A stretch of DNA of 38,207 nucleotides from Pseudomonadota bacterium. Lineage in GTDB: Bacteria; Pseudomonadota; Gammaproteobacteria; JAKAQQ01. The stretch's first letter is position 1; the number at the start of each line of letters is the position of its first letter. The translations under genes and the position numbers were made by a program. Below the pieces are notes generated by a model that worked only from the letters and a program-made list of their open reading frames with translations, was not told the DNA's origin and ran no database searches. Of this stretch, positions 24,615-33,701 are shown piece after piece. The stretch lies in assembly GCA_027365475.1 (NCBI GenBank), contig DAHXNI010000038.1, forward strand, positions 1 to 38,207, in the 5' to 3' direction.

Positions 24615-26558
24615 ATGTGCGGAATCGTGGGCGGCTGGACGACCCGATGGATCCCCGAATGCACGGATGCGGCTCTGGATGCGCTCCGGCACCGCGGACC
24701 GGATGGCCAGGGCGAGTATGCCGATGGCCCGATCTGGCTCGGGCATACCCGCCTCGCCATCATCGACCTCTCTCCGTCCGGCCATCAGCCCATGCTCTCT
24801 GACGACGGGCAAGTGGTCCTGGTCTATAACGGTGAGATCTATAACTACCGCGAGTTGCGTGCCGAACTGGAGGCGGAGGGGATCCACTTTCGGGGAACAT
24901 CGGACAGTGAAGTTCTGCTGCGGCTCTACCTGGCCCGTGGTCTTGAGCTGCTGCCCGCGCTTAACGGGATTTTCGCTTTTGCACTCTACGACCGCCGTAG
25001 CGGGGACCTGTTTCTGGCCCGGGATGAGATGGGGGTCAAACCGTTGTATGTGTCCGCGAAGGAGCAGCAGTTTGTTTTTGCGAGCGAGATCAAGGCATTG
25101 CTTCCCTGGATCGATGCGCCCGGCTCACTGGACGAAATCTCCCTCCATCGGTATCTGACGTTTCTCTGGTGCCCGGGTGCGGGAACCCCCTATCGGGAGG
25201 TGCGCAAACTGGGGCCCGGGGAAGCGATTTGTGTGCGCCAAGGCCGAGTGGTGAGGCAGTGGATCTGGTCTCGCCGCCTGATCGCTCGACCGCCCAATCA
25301 GAAATGGAGTAAGCGAGGATCTCTGGTCGCCACTCTCCGGGACGAACTCCGGCAAGCCGTCCGACGCCAGCTTGTGGCGGATGTGCCGGTCGGCGCATTC
25401 CTGTCCGGGGGCCTCGATTCGAGCGCGTTGGTCGCATTGGCGCAGGAAGCCGGAGCAGAGCTCCGATGTTTCACGGTCGAGCCGACTGGCGGGAGCGATG
25501 CGGGCGAAACGGAAGACGGTCCCTACGCTCAGCGGGTTGCAGCTCATCTCGGGGTTCCACTTGAGCGGGTTCCCGTGGATGCCCACAGGATGATGACCGA
25601 CCTTGAGTGGATGATCTGGCAGCTCGACGAACCGCTGGCCGATCCGGCTGCCCTGAACGTGTTCTACATCGCCCGACTGGCGCGACAATCCGGCATCAAG
25701 GTACTCCTATCGGGAGCCGGCGCGGACGATTTATTCGCCGGGTACCGGCGCCATCTCGCGTTACGCTACGCGGATCTCTGGTTGCGGTTGCCGGAGGCGC
25801 TGCGTCGCTTGTCCGGTACGCTCGCCGACCGGATCGATCGGCGCGGCGCACTCGGTCGCCGGTTGGAGCGGCTTCGCACCGTCACCGGAGAAACCGGTGA
25901 TGCCCGGCTCGCCGCCTATTTCGCCTGGGTCCGGCGGGACGATCTCTGGGCGTTCTACACACCCCGCATGCGGGAAGCGGTTGGAGCGATCCGTGCGGAT
26001 CAGCCGATGCTCGATTTTCTGGAACTGGCCCCACCCGGAACGGATCCACTCACACGGATGCTCGCGCTCGAGCAACGGTTTTTTCTCGCGGATCACAACC
26101 TGATCTATACGGACAAGATGGGGATGGCGGCGGGAGTGGAAATCCGGGTCCCTTTTCTGGATCCGCAGGTGGTCGATTTTGCAGCACACCTGCCCGCTCG
26201 CTGGAAACAGCACGGGCGCGTCGGGAAGTGGATCCTGAAGCAAGCGATGGAACCCTATCTGCCCCGTGACGTCATCAACCGGCCCAAAACCGGCTTTGGC
26301 GCTCCGCTCAGGCGTTGGATGCGGAAGGATCTCCACGAATACCTCACGGATCTCCTGTCGATGGAAAGCCTCGGGCGCCGGGGTCTTTTCGAGCCTATGG
26401 CAGTCCATCGGCTCATCGCCGACAACGATGCCGGACGACGGGATGCAGCCTATCTCCTCTTTTCGCTGCTCTCGATCGAAATCTGGTGCCGCAAGTTCAT
26501 CGATCGCGGGATGAGAGCGGCGACTGGTGCGGATCGAACCGATGGGGTGCGAACGTGA
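24615..26558 (+). CDS. asnB: asparagine synthase-family glutamine amidotransferase, second copy
   Basis: A complete AsnB-type enzyme of 647 residues. ATG 24615 is fixed as the start by the need for catalytic Cys2 (MCGIVGGW) and by GGAAGG (24601-24606) eight bases upstream. GATase II domain: RHRGPDGQGEY, RLAIIDLSPSGHQPM, YNGEIYNYRELR. Synthetase domain: PP-loop SGGLDSSAL (264-272), LSGAGADDLFAGYRRH, and a normal C-terminal end (RPKTGFGAPLRRWM, then GLFEPMAVHRLIADNDAGRRDAAYL, split over helices), unlike the first copy. In this gene order it is probably a tailoring amidotransferase that turns a sugar carboxylate into an amide, though asparagine synthesis cannot be excluded. It is followed by a methyltransferase with a GTGA overlap. 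Confidence 0.92.
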   Translation: MCGIVGGWTTRWIPECTDAALDALRHRGPDGQGEYADGPIWLGHTRLAIIDLSPSGHQPMLSDDGQVVLVYNGEIYNYRELRAELEAEGIHFRGTSDSEVLLRLYLARGLELLPALNGIFAFALYDRRSGDLFLARDEMGVKPLYVSAKEQQFVFASEIKALLPWIDAPGSLDEISLHRYLTFLWCPGAGTPYREVRKLGPGEAICVRQGRVVRQWIWSRRLIARPPNQKWSKRGSLVATLRDELRQAVRRQLVADVPVGAFLSGGLDSSALVALAQEAGAELRCFTVEPTGGSDAGETEDGPYAQRVAAHLGVPLERVPVDAHRMMTDLEWMIWQLDEPLADPAALNVFYIARLARQSGIKVLLSGAGADDLFAGYRRHLALRYADLWLRLPEALRRLSGTLADRIDRRGALGRRLERLRTVTGETGDARLAAYFAWVRRDDLWAFYTPRMREAVGAIRADQPMLDFLELAPPGTDPLTRMLALEQRFFLADHNLIYTDKMGMAAGVEIRVPFLDPQVVDFAAHLPARWKQHGRVGKWILKQAMEPYLPRDVINRPKTGFGAPLRRWMRKDLHEYLTDLLSMESLGRRGLFEPMAVHRLIADNDAGRRDAAYLLFSLLSIEIWCRKFIDRGMRAATGADRTDGVRT

Positions 26559-27376
26559 CCGACTCCGGCAAGGATGCGGTTCGCGATTTTTGGGATGCGG
26601 CGGCCTGCGGGGAAAAACTCTGGCTCCCATCCCTTGATCTCGCAGGTTTCCGGGCACAGGCGGAAGCTCGGTATCAGCTTGAACCCTATATCCTCGAGTT
26701 CGCCGGATTCGACCGGATTCAAAAAGTGGACGAGGTGCTTGAGGTCGGGCTCGGTTTGGGTGCCGACCACGAATGCCTGGCGCGAGCGACATCCCGGCTC
26801 CACGGCGTGGATTTGAGCTCCCGCGCGGTCGCGATCACCCGCCAGCGCCTAGAAATGCAGGGGCTCGTGTCGGACCTTCAGGTAGCCGATGCTGAAGCCT
26901 TGCCATTCGAAGACAACCGCTTTGATTTCGTCTATTCGTGGGGTGTCATCCATCACACCCCTGATACGGCCCAGGCGGCACGCGAGATGCTGCGAGTCTT
27001 GAAGCCCGGTGGCCGTTTTCGGGTGATGGTCTATCATACGTGGAGTCTCGTCGGGATGATGCTATGGATGCGTTACGCGTTAGCCCGGGGCCAACCGTGG
27101 ATGTCTCTTTCGAAAATTTATGCGGCACACCTGGAAAGCCCAGGCACCCAGGCCTTCACGCGCCGGGAGGTGAGACGCTTGTTTGAGGGTGCCCATGACG
27201 TAACCCTGAAGGTGGTCCTGACACACGGAGATCTCCTCGAATCCGGAGCCGGCCAGCGCCACAAGGGTCGGTGGCTTGCGCTCGCCCGCTGGATCTGGCC
27301 ACGCTGGCTCTTGCGACGAATCGCCGGGCGGTTCGGCCTGTTTCTCCTCGTCGCCGGCCAGAAACCCCTCCCATGA
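26555..27376 (+). CDS. class I SAM methyltransferase
   Basis: A 273-residue methyltransferase beginning at GTG 26555, which overlaps the amidotransferase stop (GTGA). The longer open frame back to 26315 is inside the previous gene and rejected. SAM motif I is EVLEVGLGLGADHE (60-73), with HGVDLSSRAVAITRQRLE after it, ADAEALPFEDNRFDFVYSWGVIHHTPDTAQA as motif II and MLRVLKPGGRFRVMVYH as motif III; this resembles UbiE/Methyltransf_11 relatives and the small methyltransferases that accompany AsnB in glycan loci. The basic C-terminus with hydrophobic stretches suggests membrane contact. Substrate is likely a lipid-linked or nucleotide-linked sugar; this is inference from the cassette. Confidence 0.85.
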   Translation: MTDSGKDAVRDFWDAAACGEKLWLPSLDLAGFRAQAEARYQLEPYILEFAGFDRIQKVDEVLEVGLGLGADHECLARATSRLHGVDLSSRAVAITRQRLEMQGLVSDLQVADAEALPFEDNRFDFVYSWGVIHHTPDTAQAAREMLRVLKPGGRFRVMVYHTWSLVGMMLWMRYALARGQPWMSLSKIYAAHLESPGTQAFTRREVRRLFEGAHDVTLKVVLTHGDLLESGAGQRHKGRWLALARWIWPRWLLRRIAGRFGLFLLVAGQKPLP

Positions 27377-29493
27377 AACAGGTTCTCGAAAACCTGAAGG
27401 ATGGCACCATCGGAGTGGTCGAGGTGCCCACACCGCATCCGGGATCCCGGGAGGTCTTGATTCAAACGACCGGAACCCTGATCTCGGCTGGAACGGAGCG
27501 CATGCTGGTCGAGTTCGGCCGGGCGGGCTGGCTCGATAAGGCGCGCCAGCAACCTGACAAGGTGAGACTCGTGCTCGACAAGATCCGTGCCGACGGTTTA
27601 TGGACAACGCTGGACGCGGTTCGGAGCAAGCTTGGGCAGCCGCTTGCGCTCGGCTACTGTCAGGTCGGCATCGTGCGGGGTGTAGGTGCCGCTGTCTCCG
27701 GCTTGACCGTGGGTGATCGGGTGGCCAGCAATGGCCCGCATGCCGAGTGGGTCTGCGTGCCCAAACATCTTTGTGCCCGTATCCCCGAAGCGGTCCAAGA
27801 CGAGGAGGCCGTGTTCGTGGTCCCGGCTGCGGTCGGGATTCAAGGGGTGCGGCTCATTCAGCCAACACTGGGCGAGAGCGTTGTGGTGATCGGTCTCGGT
27901 CTCATCGGGCTCCTCACGGTTCAGCTTCTCAAGGCCCAGGGCTGCCGTGTTCTTGGATTCGATCCGGATCCCACACGACGGGAGCTCGCCCGGCGATTCG
28001 GTGCTGAGGCCTTGAGCCTGGATCCGGATGAGGGTGCGCAGGATACGGCACAGGCTTTTTCGCGCGGGCATGGAGTCGATGCCGTGATCATCGCGGCGTC
28101 CACAGCGAGCAGTGATCCGGTCCATCAGGCGGCCCAGATGTGCCGCAAACGTGGCCGCATCGTGCTGGTGGGCGTAACCGGGCTTGAACTCTCACGGGCC
28201 GATTTCTACGAAAAGGAGTTGAGTTTCCAAGTGAGCTGTTCGTACGGGCCGGGCCGCTACGATCCGGCTTACGAAGCGGGCGGACAGGATTACCCGGTGG
28301 GTTTCGTGCGCTGGACCCTCCAGCGCAACTTCGAAGCCGCGCTCGACCTCATGGCTTCCGGGCGCTTGGTGGGCGCTCCGCTCCTATCGCACCGTTTCCG
28401 CCTCGAAGAGGCGCAGGCAGCCTACGACCGGCTGATGTCGGATCCGTCTGCGCTCGGGATTCTACTCGAGTACCCAGGGGTCGGAGATGCATGGTCAGAA
28501 AAACCACCGCCCCGAACCCTGACGGTCACAGCCGCCCCCCCGGAGCGGATACCAGCTCGGGACCGGCTGGCCGTTCTGGGTGCCGGGAACTACGCCAGCC
28601 GGATTCTCATCCCCGCCCTCCGCGCGGATGGCGCTCACCTCAGGTGGGTGGTCAGTGCACGTGGCGTCAGCGCGACCCACGTCGGCCGCAAAATGGGGGT
28701 TACGAAGATTTCGACCGATTCTGAGGCGGCGATTTGCGATCCGGATGTCGATGCGGTCGTGATCGCGACGCGTCATCACCTGCATGCCGCCCAGGTGCTG
28801 ATGGCGCTCCGCGCAGGCAAGCATGCCTTTTGTGAAAAACCGCTTTGTCTCACGCTGGAAGAGCTGGGTGAGATCGAGGACGAAATCCATCGGCACCCGG
28901 GCCTGATTCTCATGGTCGGATTCAACCGCCGTTTTGCGCCCCAGATCCACCAGATGAAAAAAATGCTCGCCGGGCTGATCGGACCCCGGCACTTCATCAT
29001 GACAGTCAACGCGGGACGGGTCGATCCCAGCCACTGGACGCACGATCGCGCTGTCGGTGGGGGACGCGTGGTCGGCGAGGGCTGCCACTTCGTTGATCTC
29101 ATCCGCTATCTTTCCGGATTTCCGATCACCCGGTCGCAGTCGATCGCCGGTGGCCGAGGACAGGCCACTTTGTATCTTGAGTTCAGCGACGGTTCGACGG
29201 GAACCATCCATTATCTGACCGACGGCCATCGGAGTTTCCCCAAGGAACGCCTGGAGGTGTTTTACGCGGGTCGTGTGCTCGCGCTCGACAATTTCCGCAG
29301 ACTCCGCGGCTGGGGCTGGCGGGCTTTCGGTAAAAAGGGTCTCTGGCGCCAGGACAAGGGACAGCAAGCGTGCGTCCGGGCGTTCCTGGCGGCCATCCGG
29401 CTGGGCCAGCCGGCACCCATCCCGCTCGAGGAAATCTTTGAAGTGAGCCGGGTCAGTATCGAGCTCCAAAAGACACTTCGGACTGATCCATGA
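27373..29493 (+). CDS. two-domain oxidoreductase: zinc-type dehydrogenase fused to Gfo/Idh/MocA
   Basis: A 706-residue fusion. The first half (residues 1-360) is a medium-chain dehydrogenase/reductase: SAGTERMLVEFGRAGWL, GYCQVGIVRGVGAAVSGLTVGDRV, and the NAD-binding VVIGLGLIGLLTVQLLKAQG (172-191). The expected catalytic zinc ligands are not evident. The second half (about 398-706) is a Gfo/Idh/MocA dehydrogenase with LAVLGAGNYASRILIPAL (NAD-binding GAGNYA at 403-408) and the family motif EKP (488-490). This bi-domain protein recurs next to WecB and heparinase II/III-like genes in bacterial surface-glycan loci, where it is thought to oxidise or reduce a sugar nucleotide; its reaction is not established. 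Start ATG 27373 overlaps the previous stop (ATGA) and the stop overlaps the next start (ATGA). Confidence 0.88.
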   Translation: MKQVLENLKDGTIGVVEVPTPHPGSREVLIQTTGTLISAGTERMLVEFGRAGWLDKARQQPDKVRLVLDKIRADGLWTTLDAVRSKLGQPLALGYCQVGIVRGVGAAVSGLTVGDRVASNGPHAEWVCVPKHLCARIPEAVQDEEAVFVVPAAVGIQGVRLIQPTLGESVVVIGLGLIGLLTVQLLKAQGCRVLGFDPDPTRRELARRFGAEALSLDPDEGAQDTAQAFSRGHGVDAVIIAASTASSDPVHQAAQMCRKRGRIVLVGVTGLELSRADFYEKELSFQVSCSYGPGRYDPAYEAGGQDYPVGFVRWTLQRNFEAALDLMASGRLVGAPLLSHRFRLEEAQAAYDRLMSDPSALGILLEYPGVGDAWSEKPPPRTLTVTAAPPERIPARDRLAVLGAGNYASRILIPALRADGAHLRWVVSARGVSATHVGRKMGVTKISTDSEAAICDPDVDAVVIATRHHLHAAQVLMALRAGKHAFCEKPLCLTLEELGEIEDEIHRHPGLILMVGFNRRFAPQIHQMKKMLAGLIGPRHFIMTVNAGRVDPSHWTHDRAVGGGRVVGEGCHFVDLIRYLSGFPITRSQSIAGGRGQATLYLEFSDGSTGTIHYLTDGHRSFPKERLEVFYAGRVLALDNFRRLRGWGWRAFGKKGLWRQDKGQQACVRAFLAAIRLGQPAPIPLEEIFEVSRVSIELQKTLRTDP

Positions 29494-30599
29494 CGGCCCG
29501 GGTGGATCTCATCGCCGGCGCCCGTCCCAATTTCATGAAAATCGCGCCCATCGTTCGGGCTCTTGAGGCGCGCGAGCGTGCGGGCAGTCTTTTGCGTTAC
29601 CGGCTCGTGCATACCGGTCAGCATTACGACGCCGGACTTTCCAGACATTTTTTCGAAGAGCTCGGGATTCCCGCCCCAGACGTCAATCTCGAGGTGGGAT
29701 CAGGCAGCCAGGCTGCCCAAACGGCGGCGATCCTGACCCGCTACGAGTCCCTGCTTCTCAAGGAATCCTGCGATTGCTGCCTCGTCGTCGGCGATGTGAA
29801 CTCGACGATGGCCACCGCGGTCACCGCGCGCAAACTCGGCATCCCAGTCGCCCACGTCGAGGCCGGAATCCGCTCGGGAGACTGGAGCATGCCTGAGGAA
29901 ATCAACCGGGTGGTGACGGATGCCATCACCAACTGGTTTTTTACAACCAGCGTCCAGGCGGGCGAGAACCTCCGCCGTGCCGGAGCCGATGCCGAGTGCA
30001 TTTTTTTTGTCGGCAATACCATGATCGACACGCTTCTCTCCCACATGGATCGACTGCGGCCCCCGGAGTTCTGGAACGCGTTTGGGCTCGTGCCACAAGA
30101 ATATTTTGTGATGACGATGCACCGTCCGGCGAATGTGGATGATGCTCAATCTTTGGCCCGCTGGATCCACGCGATTGCAGAGGCCACCCGCAGCCGACCG
30201 GTCATCTTTCCTGTGCATCCCAGAACCCGTCAGTTTCTGGATGTGATTCAAAACTGGCCTGAGTGCATCCATCGGGTTGAGCCCCAGCCCTATCTCGAGT
30301 TCAACTACCTCGTGAAATACGCGCGTGCGGTCATAACCGATTCCGGTGGAATCACAGAGGAGTCTACCGTCATGGGAGTTCCTTGTCTCACCTTGCGCGA
30401 TCAGACCGAACGGCCTGAAACCGTGACCATCGGGACAAACGAGGTCATAGGAACCGATCCCGGAAAACTGAAACCGGCATTGGACCGCCTCTTTGCCGGA
30501 CAGTGGAAATCGGGCGGGATCCCCGAGAAATGGGATGGCCACACCGCCGAACGGATCGTGACCGTACTGGAGCGATTACTGGCTTGCGAACCCCGCTAG
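29490..30599 (+). CDS. wecB: UDP-N-acetylglucosamine 2-epimerase (non-hydrolysing)
   Basis: Interconverts UDP-GlcNAc and UDP-ManNAc in the cytoplasm. The 369-residue protein has all family landmarks: ARPNFMKIAP (11-20), HTGQHYD (41-47), VVGDVNSTMATA (99-110), HVEAGIRSGDWSMPEEINR (122-140), HRPANVDD and ITDSGGITEESTVMGVPCLTLRDQTERPE in the C-terminal half. There is no UDP-ManNAc dehydrogenase (wecC) in the window; the adjacent two-domain oxidoreductase might act on its product, which is only an inference. Start ATG 29490 overlaps the previous gene. Confidence 0.94.
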   Translation: MTARVDLIAGARPNFMKIAPIVRALEARERAGSLLRYRLVHTGQHYDAGLSRHFFEELGIPAPDVNLEVGSGSQAAQTAAILTRYESLLLKESCDCCLVVGDVNSTMATAVTARKLGIPVAHVEAGIRSGDWSMPEEINRVVTDAITNWFFTTSVQAGENLRRAGADAECIFFVGNTMIDTLLSHMDRLRPPEFWNAFGLVPQEYFVMTMHRPANVDDAQSLARWIHAIAEATRSRPVIFPVHPRTRQFLDVIQNWPECIHRVEPQPYLEFNYLVKYARAVITDSGGITEESTVMGVPCLTLRDQTERPETVTIGTNEVIGTDPGKLKPALDRLFAGQWKSGGIPEKWDGHTAERIVTVLERLLACEPR

Positions 30600-32224
30600 C
30601 GCGGACACTCGCGCGTTACTGGCATACCCTGCGACCGCTCAAGCCGGTGCAGGTCTACGGTCGCATCTGGTTCCACCTCCATCATCCGCACCCGGATGCG
30701 CGTCCGCCGCCACCGCTCGGTGCGCATCTTCACGTCTGGAAGGCTTGTGAGCATCCGCCGGTTCTGATGGGCCCGGATCGGTTCCACCTGTTGGGAGTCG
30801 AACGGCAGATCGCTTCGCCCGGAGATTGGAATCGCGCCGACTGGCCGAGGCTCTGGCGGTATCACCTCCATTACTTCGAGGACTGGACTGCTTCCGGCGC
30901 CAACACGCGTGCGGCCTGGCATGAAGCCCTGATTGCCCGCTGGATTGCGGAAAACCCGCCCGGCCGGGGGATCGGCTGGGATCCCTATCCGATCTCCCGG
31001 AGGATCGTGAACTGGATCCAGTGGGCACTTGCGAGGACACAACCGAATACCGCTGTCTGTCAGAGTTTGGCGATCCAGACGCGGTATCTCCGCCGCCGAC
31101 TGGAGTTTCATCTTCTCGGAAACCATCTTTGGACAAATGCCAAAGCGCTCATCTTTGCCGGTTCGTTTTTCAGCGGCCCGGAAGCGGAGAAATGGCTCAA
31201 GACCGGACTCATGCTTCTGGAACGCGAACGAAACGAGGAGATTCTTGCGGATGGCGGACATTTCGAGCGGAGCCCCCTGTATCACGCGATCCTCCTCGAA
31301 GACCTTTTGGATCTCGTGCAACTGGCCGGGATTTATCCCGGGCGGATTCCGGAGGTTTTAGTCGCGACATGGCGACAATCCATAATGCACATGTTCCAGT
31401 GGCTCTGGGTGATGACGCATCCTGACGGCCGGATCTCGTTCTTCAATGATGCCGCCTTCGATCTTGCGAGAGACTACAGCACGCTGGTGCGCTATGCGGC
31501 CGACCTCGGTCTTTCCGTCGGCAGGGAATCCGCAACTCCGATCATCGCGCTCCCGCAATCCGGCTACATCCGGCTCGAGACCGGCCAAGCCGTGCTCATC
31601 GCCGATCTGGCTCCGATCGGTCCGGATTATCAGCCGGGCCACGCGCATGCAGATACCCTCAGTTTCGAGCTTTCGCTGGGTCGCAGGCGGGTTCTCGTGA
31701 ACGGCGGGACCTCCACCTACGAAGCGGGACCCGATCGTGAGCGTCAGAGAGGTACCGCCCTGCACAACACGGTCGTGGTGGATGGAGAGGATTCCTCGGA
31801 GGTCTGGGGATCCTTCCGTGTGGCACGCCGTGCCCGCCCCGAATCCGTTCGTTCGGGGCAGGATGGAGATCAGCTCTGGATCGAAGGGGCTCACGACGGC
31901 TACCGTCGACTCCCCGGACGGGTCACCCATGGGCGCCGCTTCGAGTTGACCGACCGGAGATTGAAGGTGATCGATACCCTGACCGGACGATTCCGGGAAG
32001 CGCAAGCGTTTTTCCGATTCGCCCCGGGCGTCGTGGTCGAACCGATGGACCGGGATCGTCGGGGCGAGAGACCGGCAACGATCCGCTGGCGCTGTCTGGG
32101 TGCGAGACAGGCCACCCTGCAACCCGGAACCTGGCACCCGCGCTTTGGTGCATGCGAGGACTGCAAGGTCCTCGTGCTCACTTTTGCCCGAGACAGACTC
32201 GAAACCGAGTTTTCGTGGGACTGA
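30584..32224 (+). CDS. heparinase II/III-like (alginate-lyase fold) protein
   Basis: About 546 residues from TTG 30584, which lies within the end of wecB and has GGAG (30569-30572) at suitable distance; the frame also runs back to ATG 30503. The N-terminal (alpha/alpha) part has LRPLKPVQVYGRIWF, WRYHLHYFEDW and WHEALIARWI...WDPYPISRRIVNWIQW, typical of the toroid domain of PL12/PL15-like proteins. The C-terminal sandwich has PGHAHADTLSFELSLG (His353, His355, Asp357), VNGGTSTYEAGPDRERQRGTALHNTVVVDG and GAHDGYRRLPGRVTHGR, all family hallmarks. Such proteins degrade uronate-containing polymers, yet no signal peptide is visible here, so a periplasmic location is not supported. It may act on intracellular intermediates or have a lost start. 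Function in these loci is not well established. Confidence 0.85.
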   Translation: MRTPLARTLARYWHTLRPLKPVQVYGRIWFHLHHPHPDARPPPPLGAHLHVWKACEHPPVLMGPDRFHLLGVERQIASPGDWNRADWPRLWRYHLHYFEDWTASGANTRAAWHEALIARWIAENPPGRGIGWDPYPISRRIVNWIQWALARTQPNTAVCQSLAIQTRYLRRRLEFHLLGNHLWTNAKALIFAGSFFSGPEAEKWLKTGLMLLERERNEEILADGGHFERSPLYHAILLEDLLDLVQLAGIYPGRIPEVLVATWRQSIMHMFQWLWVMTHPDGRISFFNDAAFDLARDYSTLVRYAADLGLSVGRESATPIIALPQSGYIRLETGQAVLIADLAPIGPDYQPGHAHADTLSFELSLGRRRVLVNGGTSTYEAGPDRERQRGTALHNTVVVDGEDSSEVWGSFRVARRARPESVRSGQDGDQLWIEGAHDGYRRLPGRVTHGRRFELTDRRLKVIDTLTGRFREAQAFFRFAPGVVVEPMDRDRRGERPATIRWRCLGARQATLQPGTWHPRFGACEDCKVLVLTFARDRLETEFSWD

Positions 32225-33453
32225 TGCCCATGCGGATTCTCTTTTTGTCCGACAACTTTCCCCCCGAGGTCAATGCACCGGCTACCCGGCTTTTCGAACA
32301 TGCAAGCCAGTGGGTGCGGGATGGACACGCGGTCACCGTGATCACGTGCGCGCCGAATTTCCCCGAAGGGAAAATCTACCCTGGTTACCGGAACCGTTGG
32401 CGTCAAGTCGAGTCGGTCTCCGGTATCCGGGTCGTGCGCGTCAAAACTTATATCACTGCGAACGAGGGGTTTTTCACACGCACCGTGGACTATCTCAGTT
32501 TCATGATCATGGGATTCACCTTGGGGATCTTCGAAAAACGGCCCGACGTCGTGGTCGCGACCTCGCCGCAGTTTTTTTGCGCGATCGGTGGCTGGGCGCT
32601 TGCGGCTGTCAAACGACGACCGTTCGTCATGGAACTCCGCGATCTTTGGCCGGCTTCGATCCTCGCAGTCGGCGCGATGCGAAAAGGAGTTCTGATCCGA
32701 TTCTTGGAGTCCGTTGAAGCGTTCTTGTACCGGCGGGCCACCCTGATCGTTTCGGTGACGGAATCCTTTCGAACCGAGCTCATCCGGCGCGGAATTGCCG
32801 CCGACAAGATTCGGGTGGTTCTGAACGGTGTCGATCTGAAACGATACCGGCCCCAACCCCGTGATTTGCAAATGGCCCACGCGTTCGATGTGAATGCGCC
32901 CTTCGTCGTGGGCTATATCGGCACTCACGGTATGGCCCATGCCCTCCCCAAGGTTTTGGACGCGGCCGAACGGCTGCAGGATCACCCCGAGATCCGCTTC
33001 TTTTTTGCCGGTGCAGGGGCCGAACGGAAGAACATCGAGCATCAGGTCGCGGAACGAGGTCTGCTGAATGTCCGACTGATCCCACGCCAACCCAAAGAGT
33101 GCATGCCTGCGCTTTGGAGTCTTTGCGATCTCGTGATCGTTCCGCTCCGGAACCATCCGATTTTTGCGACGGTGCTCCCTTCCAAAATATTCGAGGCCAT
33201 GGCCATGGGCGTGCCGATTCTGGCGAGTCTCCCGGAGGGCGAAGCGACGGCTCTCCTGCGCGAAACCCGGGCGGGAGAGTGTGTTCCACCGGAAGATCCT
33301 GTTCAGTTGGCCGAACGGATTGCGGATTTGGCACAAAACCCGGAGCGGCTCAGGCAAATGAGGTTGCATGCCCACGCAGCGGTGGGCCGCTATTCGCGCG
33401 AGAGACTGGCCCGGGAAATGATGGACTGGATGGAGCAGATCACCCGTGGCTGA
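32224..33453 (+). CDS. wbuB: glycosyltransferase family 4, WbuB-like
   Basis: A 409-residue GT4 (start ATG 32224 overlapping the previous stop; ATG 32230 is an alternative). The N-terminal PPEVNAPATRLFEHASQW with TCAPNFPEGKIYPGYRN is distinctive for the WbuB/WcaI-like group, which in E. coli O26 transfers L-fucosamine to a lipid-linked GlcNAc; the residues VMELRDLWPASI and YRRATLIVSVTESFRTELIRRG are also in that pattern. The donor domain has VGYIGTHGMAHALPKVLDAAERL and VLPSKIFEAMAMGVPIL, with the second Glu of the E-X7-E motif (the first position is replaced). The order WecB - WbuB and a nearby WecA supports action on a GlcNAc-PP-undecaprenyl acceptor; the sugar donated here is not certain. 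An IS30 fragment begins just after its stop. Confidence 0.88.
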   Translation: MPMRILFLSDNFPPEVNAPATRLFEHASQWVRDGHAVTVITCAPNFPEGKIYPGYRNRWRQVESVSGIRVVRVKTYITANEGFFTRTVDYLSFMIMGFTLGIFEKRPDVVVATSPQFFCAIGGWALAAVKRRPFVMELRDLWPASILAVGAMRKGVLIRFLESVEAFLYRRATLIVSVTESFRTELIRRGIAADKIRVVLNGVDLKRYRPQPRDLQMAHAFDVNAPFVVGYIGTHGMAHALPKVLDAAERLQDHPEIRFFFAGAGAERKNIEHQVAERGLLNVRLIPRQPKECMPALWSLCDLVIVPLRNHPIFATVLPSKIFEAMAMGVPILASLPEGEATALLRETRAGECVPPEDPVQLAERIADLAQNPERLRQMRLHAHAAVGRYSRERLAREMMDWMEQITRG

Positions 33454-33455
33454 TC

Positions 33456-33662
33456 CACGGGAGCACCCACGGTCTTTTGCGGCAGATCCTGCCCAGGGAG
33501 AGCGACCGGTGCGGCTTCACCCAGGAAGCGCTGGATGCGATCGTCTGGAAACCGAACACCCGGCGCCAGCCTCTCGGCTTCAAGTACCCCGCTGAGGGAT
33601 GCGCTCCGGACGCTTTCGATTGCAGGCAACATCACGCTGCGCTTTCTGTACTGGGTCTTTGA
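33456..33662 (+). pseudogene. IS30-family transposase C-terminal remnant
   Basis: A frame directly after the WbuB-like gene translates to HGSTHGLLRQILPRESDRCGFTQEALDAIVWKPNTRRQPLGFKYPAEG in separate recognisable pieces: T(N/H)GLLRQ-x-LP, TQEALDAI, N-T-R-R-Q-P-LGFK-P-AE. This is the C-terminal end of IS30-type transposases (pattern NTNGLLRQY-PKGTD, Q-ELD-IA, LN-RPRK-LG-TP). The N-terminal two thirds and the catalytic residues except the last part are missing, so this is a truncated relic left by insertion and deletion, now marking the end of the GC-rich cassette. Confidence 0.8.
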
Positions 33663-33701
33663 AATCGCCGAATCCCGGACCTACGCAGCAACCGCTGTGC
33701 G

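Noticed and set aside
31900-33375. 491-codon - strand open frame
   Set aside because: Shadow of the heparinase-like and WbuB-like genes; charged repetitive composition and no family match.
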